Shown piece by piece: positions 12,196-54,806 of a stretch of 64,000 bases of DNA. The stretch's first letter is position 1, and each line of letters opens with the position of its first letter. The stretch is taken from NCBI RefSeq assembly GCF_037975245.1, contig NC_092576.1:40941611-41005610 (forward strand), in the 5' to 3' direction. Position numbers and translations under genes: made by a program. The stretch is from Apostichopus japonicus (taxonomy: Eukaryota > Echinodermata > Holothuroidea > Aspidochirotida > Stichopodidae). The notes beneath the pieces are model-generated. The model did no database searches. It saw only the letters and a list, made by a program, of their open reading frames with translations, and was not told the DNA's origin.

Positions 12196-12416
12196 CCCCC
12201 GAGCGTTTTTCTTTTATGATATCGCTAGTAATATTAAAATATAAAATGCTTAAATGCAATTTTACAAGGCCTGTGAAGTGTCATTCCCAGCGATCTGGAA
12301 GGCATTTTCGGCCAAAATTTTCTTGCAAGCTTCGCGCCAACTCAAAGTGGCGCTCCGCTTAGATAGTTTGCCTACAGGCTTCGCCCCTCCTTGGTAAATT
12401 CCTCGCTACGCGCCTG
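12196..12416 (+). mobile_element. hAT-like MITE (CAGGCGCGTAGCC family), left-truncated copy
   Basis: Shares TTTATGATATCGCTAGTAAT, ACAAGGCCTG, CAGCGATCTGG and CCAAAATTTTCTTG with the complete copy at 58538-58833 in the same orientation. It ends in the intact terminus CTCGCTACGCGCCTG at 12416. The left terminus is missing and is replaced by a C-rich run (about 12165-12200). Confidence 0.75.
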
Positions 12417-12634
12417 TTCGAATTTGTAAAGCAAACAGCAGATATTACATAATATCAGTGAGCATGAAAACGTTCCAGGATGAACAGCCTCAAAACCTTC
12501 TATGTGTGTAGTCAAAGGCGAAAGGAGCCCAATTTGATTTGGGGAGCTGTAACGACTTGCCCGAAAAACATAACCAACATTTTCGCGCGCTCCGCGCGCG
12601 TTCAACATGTTAATGTCAATATCATATAAGCAAG

Positions 12635-14426
12635 TGTAACCCCAGGTTGATCGCTCCCATCCAGGGGACATTAGCCTTTAGGGAAGCGGGGGTTCTTCGG
12701 CTGTAATGGGGTCAACTACCTGCACCGAGATACTCGATGTCATTAAGCACACATATCGACTATGCGCCTCGTGACGTATAAGGACCCTACCTTACTAATA
12801 CTAAAACTACTGCTGTAACTACTGGCTCGTCTGACTCAACACACAAACAAACAGACTAACACATAAAGCATATATATATAGTTATGCGAGACATATATTC
12901 ATAACTACGAAATAAAGAAAGAAAGAGAAAATAGGATAACAAATGGAATTAAACAACAACTGTCACTAATTGTCATTAACAATAATTAACAATAAAACCA
13001 CTGTCAATCCCATCTTGGGATGGATCACTTGTTGGGGGTTGGGGCTCACTCCCTCTCTAGACCCGCTCGACCGTCTTTCGAATCCGGGGAACATCATGAC
13101 CTGGTGGGGAGGGGGCATCTTACGACCAGGGCGTTTAGTCACGCCCACCCAAACCCAAAGGACCTGTATAGAAATTATAGAGTAATTTCTAATGGTGATG
13201 TCTCCGACATCCTAACGACGGCTAAGGGCTGTCAAGTGAGTGACTGAGTGGCACTAACTTACGTATAATATAAGCAATACAATATGGGATAAATCTACAA
13301 CAAGTACATTAAGGCTAAATATAAAGGAAATATGTTTCCAGTAAATAGCATTATAAGTAATAAAGCTCACATCTAGCCGACGTGGCAGTCAATGACAGAC
13401 ACCAATGCAGTAAGTCTCAGTGCTAATTGCCCTAACCCAATTACTAGCATGTTCCTAATAGACACCTAAATGCATAACTACTAAAATAATATAACACAAT
13501 ATATACCCTATATAATAAGTCTCTCATAAACATAGCATATGTACCACCAAACAGTAGCAAAACTATTTAGGGTCAACCTCTGACAAGAACTGTCACCAAG
13601 GGAGCTACAGGACATACATCAGCTAATATGGATTCCACAAAAGGGTAAACTCTCATACACATGTAGCATATCGGCTTAGTGTGATCTATTGAGTACACAA
13701 TACAGAAATAATCATAACGGAATAAACAACATTGGCTATATGTCATCAATGGAACACATAGTTATACTAAATTACACACGGATTGTTGTGTATATCAATC
13801 GATGGTATGACTTTAATTAATATAGATATAAAACATCTCTGTGTGCTTGGAGCCATCACAGAGTAATCTGTATAGAAATTATAGTGTAATTTCTAATGGT
13901 GATGTCTCCGACATCCCAACGACGGCTGAGGGCTGTCAAGTGAGTGGTAAACTGGCCTTCTTATAGAGCCAAGGGACAGTACCCTAAAACAATACAACTT
14001 CCTGCCCAGCCCAAATAAGGAGATAAATGAACCAGTTGATCGGCTTTCTCATTACCGGAAAACACCAACATTGCTCAAATAACCACTAAGACAACAGGTG
14101 TAAACAACTTAGTGACGAAGTCCCAGAGAATGAGTTCTTACATAAAGAGGTGAACACTGGGTCACCTGTTTGCAGAAGATCTCTCTCACTCTGGGGACAG
14201 CTTAGCTCGCTAATGGGTTATGTGGTGGTTCTACTCTCTGGTACACATGGAGGACAAAGCAATGTCATTCCAAGCATATAGGCTTAGTCATTAAGACTTC
14301 CTGCAATGAAGTGACAGGCCATTGAACTCAATGAGCACCAAGAAATTCGTAGGGGGAACTTATCACAGGGAGGGGAAATCTAAATTCTAGTACTTCCTAA
14401 TTTACCAAAAATTTAGGGGTGCTACA
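12635..14426. mobile_element. Possible solo LTR or terminal-repeat retrotransposon relic
   Basis: The segment opens with TGTAACCCC and closes with GGGGTGCTACA, giving TG...CA ends with short inverted termini. The 4 bp CAAG occur on both sides (12631-12634 and 14427-14430). It has no coding capacity. It contains an internal direct repeat of about 80 bp (13162-13243 and 13868-13948, sharing GAAATTATA and TGATGTCTCCGACATCC). A 4-bp duplication is weak evidence. Confidence 0.35.
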
Positions 14427-15284
14427 CAAGCATCGGTTATTACATCGCATGCCATCATGTACCGTACGGTCAGTGAAAGTTGAGCAGTATACAGCGGGAT
14501 GCTCATGTAAACAACGAATTGTCCTATGAAGATGGAGAAAAAGCACGGAGGCCCAATTATGTCAAAACTCTCTTTTACATTAGTAATGGCGAATTAGTCG
14601 GCCAAGCTTAGAACTTTATTTTAATTACCAAGCAGATAATTTTTAAATTATTCATTTCCTTTAGCTACATCATTTCAATTTATTTTTCTTTCAGTAGGTG
14701 CCCGAAAAATTCTCAGCATATTGCCCGAATTTTCAGAACGAAATATTTCGTTAGGCCCCCCCCCCCCGCCTCCTTCATCTATGTGTGTAGTGTTCGGTTT
14801 CGGAAATATCTGGTATTTTTTTCATTTCCTTCAACGAAGTTTTATAATAGCCGTTATAAGAGGTTTCAATATTTGTACACCATAAATTAACTGTGTCTGA
14901 ATTTTCGAAAATTTCCTGACCAACATTCTTCATCATACTTCCCTCTACTCGTGCAATTTTGACCAGTCTGTTAGGGGTTCAAGGAGGTTTTTCTATATTG
15001 GTTGTCCATAATTTTTTGCAGCATTATGGGTATGTTTTGAAGTGAGTTTAATCACGAGAAATGTGAATTTTGAAATTCTGAAAAAATATTTGTCTTAAAA
15101 CCTTCAAAAGTGGGGCTGTCGGGTATTGTGGGCCGCGACGTGAAATCACCTACAAAAAAACAGGAGATGCGATGAGGTCGAACATGATGTGACTGGTGAC
15201 AATCTTCAAAAAGGTTATGGATGGGGAAAAAACTATTGGGAAATACTAGGTTCTCAGGCAAAAGTGTACATCTGGTTGGTCATT

Positions 15285-15365
15285 TTCAAGCCCGAGAAGT
15301 GTCATTTCCGGTGATCTGGGGGTATCAAAACCAGGAATGTTCTTGTACGCTGCGCGCCAACCGAT
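15285..15365 (+). mobile_element. Internal fragment of the CAGGCGCGTAGCC MITE family
   Basis: About 80 bp (GAGAAGTGTCATTTCC, GATCTGG, TTCTTGTACGC, GCGCCAAC) align to the centre of the MITE copies at 12196 and 58538, with a substituted block in the middle. No termini are left. The rest of 14427-16741 is simple sequence and C-runs in which I see no gene. Confidence 0.5.
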
Positions 15366-16147
15366 GTTTTTGTATAGCGTGCCAATTCTCCTGTCAAGTC
15401 GTGGTAATGTATGTATGTTTGTAAGAATGCAAATATGTAAGTAAGTTTGTCACTAACGAAACAATGACATAGGCTAGTGGTTCAAATATTGTTAAATTTT
15501 TTGAAATTTTTGAACCACTTTATAGGCCTTTCAATAGCAGCAAACGGCAATGTTTTATTTGCTGATTAAACAGGCCTGTTTAACAAGGGACGGGAAATGT
15601 AGGCTCCCGTAGCTAAAAATGGACGGAATCATATGATACGGAAAGCTGAAGGTGCCATGTGTGGCCAACGTGTCATCCATATCCAGTGAGAGGTAGTAGA
15701 GTTAGCTGGTGAGAACTTCTGCAATGGCTATGCGACCCGTACATTACCTCCATGATATAGTGTGTCATCTTGTGTATAAAAAATCGTTTAATCAAAATAA
15801 AGCAAAACTGTGAGCAAACTGCTTATCCACTTCAGAGCCTGTGTATCAAGAGCCCCCCCCCCCCCGTCACTCTTCTTTTCGTAGCTCTCTTCCACCCTTT
15901 TATTCTCAACACCTTTCATTCTTTGTCCTTCTGTAGTTTATTCCCTACCCTCTTCCCTTAATCCTCTCTTTGTCCCTCTAAAGTTTATCTCCTAGCTCCC
16001 CCCCCCCCCGTTGGTTTCTTTCTTTCTTCTCTCCATCCCTTATCTACTAATCCTCTTACAACTTTCTCTTCGTGTTCACCCTGCTCAGTAACCTGCCTGT
16101 ATTCTGTGCGTGTATTTGTCCCTTCTATAACTGTTACCTGTCATTTG

Positions 16148-16184
16148 GCCCCTGGAGAATCTCCTGCGATCGAAACGTCAGGCC
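16148..16184 (+). ncRNA. Degenerate hammerhead-ribozyme-like motif
   Basis: GGCCCCTGGAGAA, a short stem, then CGATCGAAACGTCAGGCC matches in layout the motif at 54768-54806. This is the core arrangement of hammerhead motifs carried by Penelope-like retroelements and retrozymes. The CUGAUGA core is mutated, so this is a relic at best. Confidence 0.35.
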
Positions 16185-16741
16185 AATTTACTTATAAATA
16201 CACAATTGTATAATTAATTAGTCCTTACTTCCGGTTTAACTATTAGCGTGCTACATGTTATTTCCCGATGTGCTGATACTTTTCTAGGAAGTTGTGACTT
16301 ACCATGAATCATGTATGTATATGTACTGTTCTGATATGCTGAGCAAGAACAAGTGTTCTATAAAAAAAAAAACAATCTTTATTATCCCCCGTAGGACCGC
16401 GATCTCGCGAGGGCGACCAGGGGTTAAACTCCTCTTGATTTGAGCAAAAACAAAGGGTGAAACAACAGGTGTCAGAGAGAGAGGAGTTCACATGCATGAC
16501 AATACTCTACCCACTGATACATACGTGTTCTTACTGCCTCGGTTACCTCTGCTACAGACACATAGTTGTACGTTAACGGGCATTAAATGGAGATACATGC
16601 TACCTCTCACTTGCATTGAAAGAAAAAACTAGTGTTGGCTAGTTGACAGTATGTGGCAGGCAAGTAAAACGTGGATACCTCAAAAATAATTGCAGATTCA
16701 CCTCTAAACATTTCAATATGTGTGATTGATTTTGATTTAAG

Positions 16742-16802
16742 GATCGGTTCAATCTTCGAATCAGTTGTGTGACGGAATCAGGTGTCCATTCCCTCACGAC
16801 AG
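16742..16802 (+). CDS. Candidate upstream coding exon of the zinc-finger gene
   Basis: A 61-nt segment lies between TTTGATTTAAG and the donor CAG|GTATGG. Read from its first base it is open and leaves one base over. Joined to the acceptor at 19255 it continues in frame through VPFCISIED into the Met at 19284. Two phase-matching open segments support a longer N-terminus, but the acceptor is weak and no start codon was found upstream. Confidence 0.4.
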
Positions 16803-17033
16803 GTATGGTATCAGTTCCACGACTGTTCTAAACTTTGTATTTTTTTTTTTATTAATTACGTAAACCTAGGCACCAATATATACATGTAGTTAAGCGGTCA
16901 ATTCGTGCACTACTGCTACTAGCCTAGGCATAACGTTAACACTTTTGCTAGTAGTCTATACTAGTAGCCTACATGGTAAATGGCTGTAACTCTTATATCT
17001 ACAAATGCAGCAATTTAATAACGAAGTGATTAT

Positions 17034-18115
17034 TCGCAGGGCAGCCTGGCGAATAACGTACACAGACACCTTATTCGCAGGGCTGTGACGATTTTGAAAA
17101 TAGGTTTATTATTAGGTTTTGCTATTGATACCAGTCAATTTAGGGGCCTTGAAAAATCCAACCTTTTGAGCCCAAATAGTCTTAGCCACTTCATGAGCTA
17201 ATTTTGGAACCCCAGTAGTTCAATTTTAAAAGCGTATTTTAAGGGAGCTTATCTTGGGATTCCCCAAAAGCCGATATTGCCTGAAAGCCAATATGGTCAA
17301 GGTTGTGACACCCCCCCCCCCTCCCACACGTTTACATGCAAATGAGCAGTCACTCTGCAAAAACAAAGGTGAAAATGAGGGATGACATTTTTTATGTTGG
17401 CGGTACTAATGCTACACTGGTTCAATCTTAAGGCCCAAGGCTCCCAAAACCAATCCTAACAGCATTAAGATAGGAATCCCAAAGGCCAATAAATTCCTCA
17501 AAATATAGAGGCTCCCAATTAAGACTCTCAAAAAGATAGCTGGTGCCCAAAAGCAAACTCGAATAGCCCCAAAAGTTACTGAGCCCGTTAACCCAGTCTA
17601 AGGCTGCCCTGCGAATAAGGTGTATATGTGTCTGGCTATTCGCAGGCCAGCCCTGCAAATAAGATGCTTGTGTCTGGCTATTCACATGGCTGCCCTGGAA
17701 ATAAGGTGTATGTGTCTGGCTATTCGCAGGGCTGCCCTGTGAACAAGGGCGTAGGAACGGGGGGGCTGGGGGGGGCTCCAGCCCCCCAGTGAGAAATATG
17801 GGGGGCGGAAGTATCATTCCGCCCCCCCCCCCCCGCTCAGAAAGTCAGAAAACCCCTTTTTCATTTCCAAATCAGAAAAAAAATCTCATTTGGAGCACCA
17901 AATTGCATCGAAGGCCAAGTGAAAATGCAAAATTATTTACAAAATGGAGTGGGTGTTGAAGTGTGCTATATTGCACCAAATTGCATCTGAGGCCACCTGG
18001 AAATGCAAAAAAATCCAAAGGGGAGGGGGACACCCCCCTGTCCGGCTATTCGCAGGGCTGCCCTGTGAATAAGGTGTATGTGTCTGTCTATTCGCAGGGC
18101 TGCTCTGCCAATAAG
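17034..18115. repeat. 42-bp palindrome-containing repeat in three clusters
   Basis: Copies of a unit with TATTCGCAGGGCTGCCCTG and GAATAAGGTGTATGTGTCT lie at 17034-17084, 17596-17745 and 18045-18115. The centre CAGGGCTGCCCTG is nearly self-complementary. The gap between the last two clusters (about 17747-18040) is occupied by a G-rich mobile-element fragment, which suggests one tandem block was split by an insertion. Confidence 0.65.
17747..18040. mobile_element. G-rich hAT-like element fragment
   Basis: It begins AAGGGCGTAGGAACGGGGGG and has blocks GGGGGGCT..AGCCCCCCA and AAAGGGGAGGGGG that recur in the element at 56566-57172. It is inserted in the 42-bp repeat block. No right terminal inverted repeat is visible, so it is probably truncated. 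Confidence 0.45.
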
Positions 18116-19283
18116 CCCCACCATTTGATAATGTAACTTCATACGACATGAATTGTTTACATTAGCCTCAGTCTACCTTCGGAGTTCTGACAGAAAATAT
18201 TAAGGAAACTTATGTTGACTTATGTTACTTCTATAGTAATGTTATTACTATAGAAGTAAGTGCTGTAGCCTTTTAGACAAGGGGAGCAATTGTAGAATAC
18301 ACCATTAATCAAACATAACCCTTTAAGAAGACATGGCTTGAAAGTGAGCATTGTTTTGTAACTTAGTCTACAACTGTACACCAACACTTTATGAGAACAA
18401 CACAAGATATTTGATACAGTGCACCATGCATGCATGAAAGATATTTTTCTAAAATAAAAATTGTAAGTGCAACCGCTTCATCTCAGACCAGCTCATCAGA
18501 CCTGGAGTTTGATCAAGATCATGATGCATCAGCACTTTTGTATTAGTGATATGTGGTTCTACTGATCACAATGTCATATCAACACTATGGGTTAGGCAAG
18601 ATGTACATATTTACAATGGCTTTGTAGAGAGAACAAGGTCGAGGTGGATAGACAGGTATTATGTCATTATGATTGGCCTAGGCCTATGAACTGTGCCTAT
18701 TGTCTAGTGTCATTTGGGTACTGCATTACATAAAATGTGGCAACTTTCCACATAGGATGACACATCCAAGGGCATTGACAGACAGTTTCCTGCCATGGGG
18801 ACATTTGGGTCAATGGGTATGCATTTTGTTCTCCTAATTTTCCTTATGTTGACATAGAGCCTATGATTATAAAAATGAGAATATAAACTGATCTTTGTCT
18901 TATACCTTCCTGGCCCTCTCAATCGACTGACTTATTTCCAAACACTGTAGATGACCTCAGGACTGTACCCCCCGGGCCCCCCTGACCCCTCTCTTTGTCT
19001 GCCCTGGACATATATGGAGGACTCGAGAGGAGATTAAATGTAATGTAATGAGCATAGCTGTTTACAGTACTGTATAAGACTTAATAGTTAAGCTGGTTTG
19101 GCATTCATCACTTTTGTAAAACTGGTCACTCAAAGTTGGGGTGTACAGTTGCTATAAGTCGGGAAGATCGTAAATTCAAACTTAGAATTTTCTTTACAGG
19201 ACAGTTACTGTACTCTCCAAGATTACAAATGTTTGAATGTTTCTTCTTCCTTAGGTGTACCATTCTGCATATCAATAGAAGAT

Positions 19284-48410
<29,127 letters not shown>

Positions 48411-48697
48411 TATACATGCTTAGCATTACAAGTGTTATTGAGGAGAACGTTAACTTTGAAATTTCATTAGTTGCAACATTTAAGTTAATTAACATAAGAG
48501 TGGTAAATACTAACTTCGGCTGAAGGGGGTAGGTGAAGGGGTGGCTGAGAGGAAGAACTCTTTATGCAATTAACATTTTATGAATTATTTTATCCTCACC
48601 TGTTTTACAAGTTGGTGAGTGACTAGCTGCAACCCCTGGTAACAGCTTTTATATTCACGAGATGCCAAGCAATGCTATCCTAGTTTCTTTTCTGATC

Positions 48698-48703
48698 AAT
48701 AAA
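48698..48703 (+). terminator. Probable polyadenylation signal of the zinc-finger gene
   Basis: AATAAA lies about 300 bp after the end of the finger repeat array and is followed within 10-20 nt by GT-rich TTTGTTGTGTTG, the usual arrangement of a cleavage site. Confidence 0.5.
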
Positions 48704-51700
48704 TTCATATTTGTTGTGTTGATAACATTCAAAATTGGTCTGTTTTAAATTTGTTTATTTTTTTATGATATTCATGAACATATTTTCTACTTTATACTCT
48801 GAATGACATCTTTGAGGTTAATGATGTTATTATTACAGAAGTGATTTTTTTATTTCCTTAACTTTGGTACAGTTGCAGGACAGCTTAAATGTGTAAACAG
48901 GAAGTAAATTGCTGGACATTTGTAGTGGATTCTATTGTTCAGCCCATCCAACATCTTGATATTGAACCTTGTTTTTTAAAATTCCAAATACTTTTGCCCT
49001 TTTAAACCCTACAGGAAGGTTCATATTTGTTATGTTTAGTTTTACTGAACTTTCCCCTTATATATACAGTATAGCTGTAGCTTGCTGCAATTTGTGACAA
49101 TTTTGATATTTTTTTACTCCCTTTTGCCATATTTATACTAACTCAGGTGTAGACTTTTACTTGTACAATAATGAGGCTATTTTCAAAAAAATATTCAAGT
49201 AACTTGTGATTCAATTGTCAAAATTCAGTTAGTGTTCTTCGTAACCAAATGGTTTTCTATTTTGATACTGCTGTTTTTTTTTTTCTTTTTCTATTACTTG
49301 GTATAATGTATATTCATTGGATTTATTGATTTGTTGTATTTATCATTTTTCATATATCTATGATCATGGTTACTTGAAATCAATACCATCAAGCGATATA
49401 AACTAAAACAGAATTTTCATGTATCAAACCATCTCAACTTGTAGTAATATGCTATTTAACCTTAACCAGATGTTTAATTATACTTTTCTTATATCAGTTA
49501 TCCTGCTTTTGTAATATTCAAAAACATTTTGAGAATTTTCCAAAATACCGATCTCATGTCTGAGAAATATCAGTCAGTTTTCTGTTGAAAAGGATCTTAT
49601 ATTTTTAAATATTTTTTTAATGGAATAATCATAATTATTACAAGCATATATGAGAAAGACTGGGGAAAAATCATTCAAGTTAATTATATTCCTTTATTTT
49701 AAAACTTTGTTTGAGGTTTATTCTGTTCCTAACTCTTATCGATAATTTTTTATACCAAACTTTTTGTTAACTTTTTGTAACTTTGTTATATTTTTTTTTT
49801 TTTATAAATTTCTGTAAAATTTTATAAATTTTTGTAACTTTTTGTAACTTGTTTAATTTATTTTTGTATAGATTTTCAGTCAGATTTCTAAATGTTGTTG
49901 ATTGACATATACTGTATTTATACAATTTCGCTTCCATTACTTGTGTACAATCCATCCATGGTTATACCACTATTGCTCTCATTATAACCACTTGCCAGTA
50001 ACATGTGTGCTATTTACTTACTCTTTAAATGTTTAACCTTTTTAATATTTTTCAATGCTTTATATATTTCCTTAAAAGTTAACAGGTTTTAAATTGTGTC
50101 TGGATTTTTCAATAGATTCATGACAAACTTGGATCCTGCAATATGTTAGTGCTATTTTTTGCCTGATATGCGAGGTTAATTATGAACTTGCCATCTACAT
50201 CACAGCACAAAGTATTGATATTAACTAATTTTTAATAATTTATAGATTTTATTTTTTGTCTTTTTGTCTTAATATTTATCCCTCATCTATGTCCAGGAAT
50301 ATTTGTGAGGACCACCAGGTCAGTACTATTGAAAACGTTTAGCCATTTTAATTTGCTAGTATTTGAGGCCAATACTGATGGTAAATTGTAACAGAATGCT
50401 TGTTTTCAGGGATGCGATGTGTTTGTTAAGTGATGTGATAACTTAAGAATAGGTAATCACTTCAGCAGGTTTGGAGACTATACTGTGGTTTTTCTTTATA
50501 TGTCTCGCAGATGAGTTCATCCTGTTTCTGCTCAAGTAGAGCCATTTTTTCACTTTCTTTTCTTTTTCTGATTTTATTTAAAAAAATGAAATATTAAAAC
50601 ATTCGTCTGGATGCCTTATTATTGGAATTTAAAAAGGAAAAGAAAATATGTACTATTTTTGCAAAAAAATAAGTATGGAAGGAAAATAAACAGATCAACC
50701 GTGCAGTCTCAGATAATCCTATCTTATCTTCTGTTTGTGACGACGGGAGGAATATAGAGAAGTTGTGTGTGTGTGTGTGTGTGTGACCTCACTTTAATGA
50801 CGTACTAGGCAGACCTCGCTGAATCCCCCCTCCCGTTCTCTCCATTTCCATCGCCAAATATCAAATATGCAATCAGTGAATATTTATTGTAAGACATTTA
50901 ACAATTTATAGCTGAACTTCTTCGGGGGTAAAACCACAGTCAAAGTTAAACGAGGGTAAACGGTTGGAGTAAAACGGCGAGTCTGGTGATTTTTGCGAAT
51001 TAGACCTGTCCACTGCTGTGGTCCCCGAGACGGCCTTCCATAAAGCTTTATGTCTGAGTCGGATCTGAGGAAAGAAGAGTTTGACCTACCCACTTTCCAA
51101 ATCGGTGGATACTCGGAAATGTCTACGGATATAGTTGTAAATAAGTTAAGTTAATTTATGAAAGAATGGTATGCTCCGCGTACGTGGCGTGTTGATATTT
51201 AGCTCATTTGAAAGCTTAGCGATCGTGCTAAAATTCTGTCACTTTTTGCCACCGTGTATGATTGACTGTGGTTGGCGTGAATTAAGTTTTCATACATGCG
51301 ATCATAGCTAATAAGTTTGAAGGTAACCAGAGGTCATTTTCTGAACACGTCAAAAATGCTACACATAGAACGTTGTCCCTGAAATATTGTCGATATTACG
51401 TTTGAATGGCGGTGAATCAAATTTGTTCAGGAAAGATATTATTGTCGTCATGTGAGGGTCGAAAACAGGGCCTTCTGTAGAGTTTTACAGTTATGATGAA
51501 ATGTAGGCCACAGATCATCTGCAATGATCATGAAATTTGCTTTTGGCAACGTTTTATTATTCATGACCAGTATGCATTTTGGTGTGAGTAGCAAAATGTC
51601 TCCCATTAGGCCTACTTTGGGAAATAATTCCACCCGCCGGAGACTTGATCAAGTCAAATATATCCTTGTTATTCATGCTTCCTATCTAGTTCGATGATAT

Positions 51701-54700
51701 TCTCTGTAAAAAGACTACTTGGCAGATTTGCAATTGAACTTTACAACAGTTTGTGAGTGTAATACTACATACAAGAATAACCTATATTGTTGGGACCGAT
51801 TCCGATTTGTGCTCTTTCTCTGTGGTTCGTCGATTGTAAACAAGCAGTCATTCTGCTATTGTATGTGTGCAAATTTCGTTTGTAATTTTGTGTTAGCACC
51901 GATGTGCATCGACGAGTCGATGGAAGTTTAAAAGAAGACAAAGAATGATAATTATTTAACTGCAACAAATTGAAAGCGTTCATTAAATCTTCACACGAAA
52001 AAAAAATGAGGAAATGTAAAAGAAAGTAAGGAAGAGAAAATTGAAAGGAAGTTTAAGCGACATTTTGATAACTGAAAGAAGAGCAACAAATAAAGAAAAC
52101 TGAAGTGCAATGCTTATATCTTACCAATAGCAATTACCTGTATAACCATCCCCACCTGTGTCCCATAGTGCTCCCCCTCAACACCCTTGCTAAATTATAT
52201 TTCTTATCTGTACCCATTCCATCATCACCTCTTCCGTTCCCATACTTACCCTCCCTCCATTCCTACCCTCCTCTTTCTTCCCCTCCTATACCATTACAAC
52301 AACTCTGGCCCACCCACTGGCCCAACCGAGGCTCCTCATTATTACTTTATACCAACCTTCTCTTCCCCAACTCTCCTCCCAATAACTAATTTCTTACCAC
52401 GTCTCACACCCCCATCTCTCTCACCCACCCCCACCAATCCCACCCTCGACCATCCATTTACCCCAAATATTCCCACCACATCTCCCTCTTGTAGCAATGA
52501 TAGCTTTTCCATTGTATACTCCCATCTTTGCCCTGATCCTGTGAAATATGTCCGCCGGCTGGGATTTAAGGTCATATAGACTGAGCAGATACTACATCGA
52601 CGCTTACGGAACGAAATTACCCAAATTATAAAATCCAATAATCTAAGAGAAAAGTGTGGTTCGAGGTATACTTCAGTCGATTGAAGAGTGTGATATTTAC
52701 AACTGCCGCCTCCCCACGCCCTCCCCTCACCTCATTAGAACCATTAGTTGTTTTTTTTGTGTGTGTGTGAAAGGCATTATTTCAATGAATGGCTTCCACA
52801 TGTCCTTCATATTTTCGTGATGAATTTACAAACAGATTCAGTAAGTAACAAAGAAACATAGTGAACACATGTAATGAATACATATTGTGCACATTAAAAG
52901 CAACAGTGACGGAAATCTTTGAAAAAAAAAATACAAATTTCTGAAACCATACCACCGACCCCCAATGCTGATCCATAATATTACATTTCTACTTATGTCA
53001 ACCATATACAAAAATGACATTGGATAAAGTACAATCCAGTCATTTTTATGATAGCATGACAAACATTTTGCGATAAAACAATATTACACCCAATAATTGT
53101 CACACCATGTTGGGCGTGGTAATTGTTTTTGTTTCAATTGGTTGAACATAGTGCAATTATAAAAAAAATTCTCTCTGTACAGGGCATGGTTATTCATAAT
53201 TATGATATACATATTCATGTACTATAGAAACTACATGACGTTTTGATGATGTCACACAGTCACCGAGACAATGTAGCAATTTTAAAAGGTTTCACATAAC
53301 TTGATACGTTTTCAGGCCAGGGGAGCAAGCACGTATACTTCTGGGGTTTATGCTCCCCCCCCCCAAAAAAAACGGATTAAGCCCCGCCACCAGTTGAAAA
53401 TAGAATGCTAAAAACATTCCTAGTGTACAGAACATACATATTTAATATCTAGATGAGGCACAACCTAAAACAGTCGAAATTCGGTCAACCTGTTGCAAAA
53501 TATAGCATCTAAGCACACTACATTTTACAATAATTACACCCCTCCCTTTAGAATTTACATTGTTCCCCCTGGATAAGAAATAGCTGGTTGCACCCCTGTT
53601 TCCTCCAAACCCATGCCCCTACCTCCACAGCTTGCTTAAACTAGGGTAAAAGGTATAAAGATCAATACTATATAAGGTACGCATTTAAGGTAGCTTATGT
53701 GTTAAAATGTCCAAAGATGTGTCCCGGAGATGTGACGAAACACATTACAGAAGATTAGGTAGCTATTATGATAGTGAGCATTCCTTACTAGTTATGCTAA
53801 AACATACGTGTGTCCATTACCAACAGTTACTCCACCTCCCGCCCCCCCCCTTTACCACACCCCTATTCTTCATTGCATTGGGACAAGTGCTTTTAAATTG
53901 CATACATTAATGGCTTCCTTTTTAAACACGACCAAAATCAAAAGTTTAAATCCATTTTAATTTCGCTAACGTGTAGTAAACAGTCACACGATTTATGGCG
54001 TGGGTACTGCTAATATTCTTACACATATTACCTACTCAAACGAGATTATGAGAAATCGAGAAGTCAAGTGAAATCCAAAACAATTTACTTTATACCTCAT
54101 CAAACGGAATATGTTTTAGAGATGAAGGTTCAGCAATGTAGTTTTTATTTACATATACGGTTCTGTTTGTCTTTTCAAGGCTTCCAAACGTCCGATCACT
54201 TCAGTGTCACATCTCTTTCGATCTCTTCCGATCTCTTCCGATTGCGTCCGATCTCTTCATCGAGTTAGTTCGTTCACTTTGACTGGTTCGTACATACTGT
54301 ATAGCAGGTGATGATGATACAGTAACTCGTTGGTCGTCGAGGAGACACATTTTGTGTTGCTCTCACCATTTACCGTCATTACTATCTACACTTGTATAGG
54401 GAAGAAGAACATTGTTAAGGTGGGACAGTGGCTACGATATTCCATCGAGTTCTTGACTCACTTAGAAGGATCCAAACAAGAACTGGAATGACGTAATTTA
54501 TCTTTCTCTGTAACAAATGGCGGATTGGCCTTCCACTTTACCGGCCAGGTAAAATTAAGCACCACCAGACTGACATGATTAAGGCGCCGTTTGTCCAATG
54601 GTCACGACAAATGCAGCTATAGTTCCTTCCAAAGCCTCACGACGTCGATTCGATCGCTGAGCCAATAGCTATTTAACCCCCCCCCCCTTTTCCTATATCC

Positions 54701-54767
54701 TACCCTACCATACCCTTACGCCCTAGTGTTTGCAACTGTGTTGTTTTGATGTCACTTGTCATTTTAG
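48704..54767. other. Gene-poor intergenic region
   Basis: I see no supported gene. It contains a T-rich tract with TTTTTGTAAC repeats (about 49740-49870), a (GT)n run (50764-50785), a C/T-rich low-complexity block (52195-52485), C-runs of MITE character (53345-53375) and a short CGATCTCTTC tandem (54215-54258). One segment at 51006-51071, read on the minus strand, has an acceptor-like TTCTTTCCTCAG and a CAG|GT end, but nothing joins to it. Confidence 0.4.
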
Positions 54768-54806
54768 CCTTTGATGAAGATCCTGCTAGGATCGAAACGT
54801 CGAGCC
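54768..54806 (+). ncRNA. Hammerhead-ribozyme-like motif, relic of a retroelement
   Basis: TTGATGA is followed by a perfect 5-bp stem GATCC/GGATC with a 5-nt loop and then CGAAACGTC. This matches the layout CUGAUGA-stem II-GAAAC of hammerhead ribozymes, apart from one core change (C3 to U). Such motifs are known in Penelope-like elements and retrozymes. A related but more degraded copy is at 16148. Confidence 0.4.

Noticed and set aside
51006-51071. Possible minus-strand exon with good acceptor and donor
   Set aside because: It is open for 20 codons, but no neighbouring exon or domain could be linked to it.
52105-52579. Two overlapping plus-strand frames rich in Pro, Ser and Thr
   Set aside because: They come from a C/T-rich low-complexity block; no splice partners, no recognisable domain and no start context.
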